DNA from: Rhodoferax sp.
GTDB lineage: Bacteria > Pseudomonadota > Gammaproteobacteria > Burkholderiales > Burkholderiaceae
Reading direction: 5' to 3'
Assembly (NCBI GenBank): GCA_020048295.1
Contig: JAIFMT010000242.1
Location: forward strand, 1 to 5,347
Length of the DNA stretch: 5,347 nucleotides
The notes below the pieces were generated by a model. It had not been told where the DNA came from, searched no databases, and saw nothing but the letters and a program-made list of their open reading frames with translations. Every line of letters starts with the position of its first letter. The first letter of the stretch is position 1. Shown here piece after piece: positions 5,070 through 5,347 of this stretch. The translations under genes and the position numbers were made by a program.

Positions 5070-5347
5070 ATGAAAAAATCCCTCAACCTGCTCAGTGGCA
5101 CCGCATTGGCCGCCTGCTTGCTGTTTGGCACCAACGCCATCGCGCAATCGATGTCATCCACCGATTTCAGCGCCAGCAAGACCCGAATCAAGACGGAGTA
5201 CAAGACTGACAAAAAAGGCTGCGAGTCACTAGCCAGCAATGCCAAGGATATCTGCGTTGCCGAAGCCAAAGGCAAGGAAGCCGTGGCCTTGGCCGAACTG
5301 GACAACAGTTATAAGCCGACGCTGAAAACCCAGTACAAGTTGCGCAT
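5070..5347 (+). CDS. Exported Cys-repeat protein, N-terminal part (3' end outside window)
   Basis: The frame is open to the window edge and gives 92 complete codons. Residues 1-25 form a signal peptide: MKK, then a hydrophobic stretch LNLLSGTALAACLLFG, and a likely signal peptidase I site at AIA|Q (25/26). LAAC at 13-16 also fits a lipobox, so a lipoprotein is a less likely alternative. The mature part is charged and helical (Lys/Ala/Glu-rich): TRIKTEYKTDKKGCESLASNAKDICVAEAKGKE. It has Cys51 and Cys62 spaced C-x10-C, probably disulfide-bonded in the periplasm. I recall betaproteobacterial proteins in which a unit of the form C..L.GNAKD.C..EAK is repeated two or three times; only the first unit lies within the window, and a second may begin at YKPTLKTQYKLR. 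The function of these proteins is not known to me. A long leader with two palindromes precedes it. Confidence 0.82.
   Translation, partial: MKKSLNLLSGTALAACLLFGTNAIAQSMSSTDFSASKTRIKTEYKTDKKGCESLASNAKDICVAEAKGKEAVALAELDNSYKPTLKTQYKLR

Overview
The window is high-GC bacterial chromosome, most likely from a betaproteobacterium of the family Comamonadaceae (Rhodoferax/Polaromonas-like). This rests on the style of the proteins and on three copies of a short intergenic repeat built around an AGCTAT end and a CTAGAGGCC/GGCCTCTAG end, which I recall as common in that family. No marker gene fixes the genus.

Layout. 1-444 (+) is the C-terminal 147 residues of a peptide/nickel-type ABC transporter ATPase. 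518-1276 (+) is a complete NRDE/TANGO2-family protein. 1263-1435 and 2072-2257 are imperfect direct repeats: the second is the genuine 3' end and downstream repeat of a SHOCT-domain gene (2138-2998, -), and the first is a decayed extra copy of that same 3' end. Between the repeats, in visibly AT-richer DNA, lies a small gene (1515-1955, +) whose product resembles only the N-terminal DNA-binding domain of a tyrosine recombinase. 3098-3720 (-) is a broken protein-L-isoaspartate methyltransferase gene whose C-terminal end survives in another frame. 4075-4728 (+) is a class I SAM-dependent methyltransferase. 5070 to the window end (+) starts an exported small protein with a Cys-x10-Cys repeat unit.

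How it fits together. The ABC ATPase and NRDE genes are co-directional and close together and may be co-transcribed, but no shared pathway is evident. The most interesting section is 1263-2257. If one repeat copy and the DNA between the copies are removed, the NRDE and SHOCT genes become direct convergent neighbours sharing one repeat element. That is what an insertion at the 3' end of the SHOCT gene with duplication of that end would leave, but an old duplication followed by decay is also possible. The two methyltransferase genes are divergent across a 354-base gap without a convincing gene; the pcm copy looks dead, the other looks intact. No rRNA, tRNA, CRISPR array or complete insertion sequence was seen.
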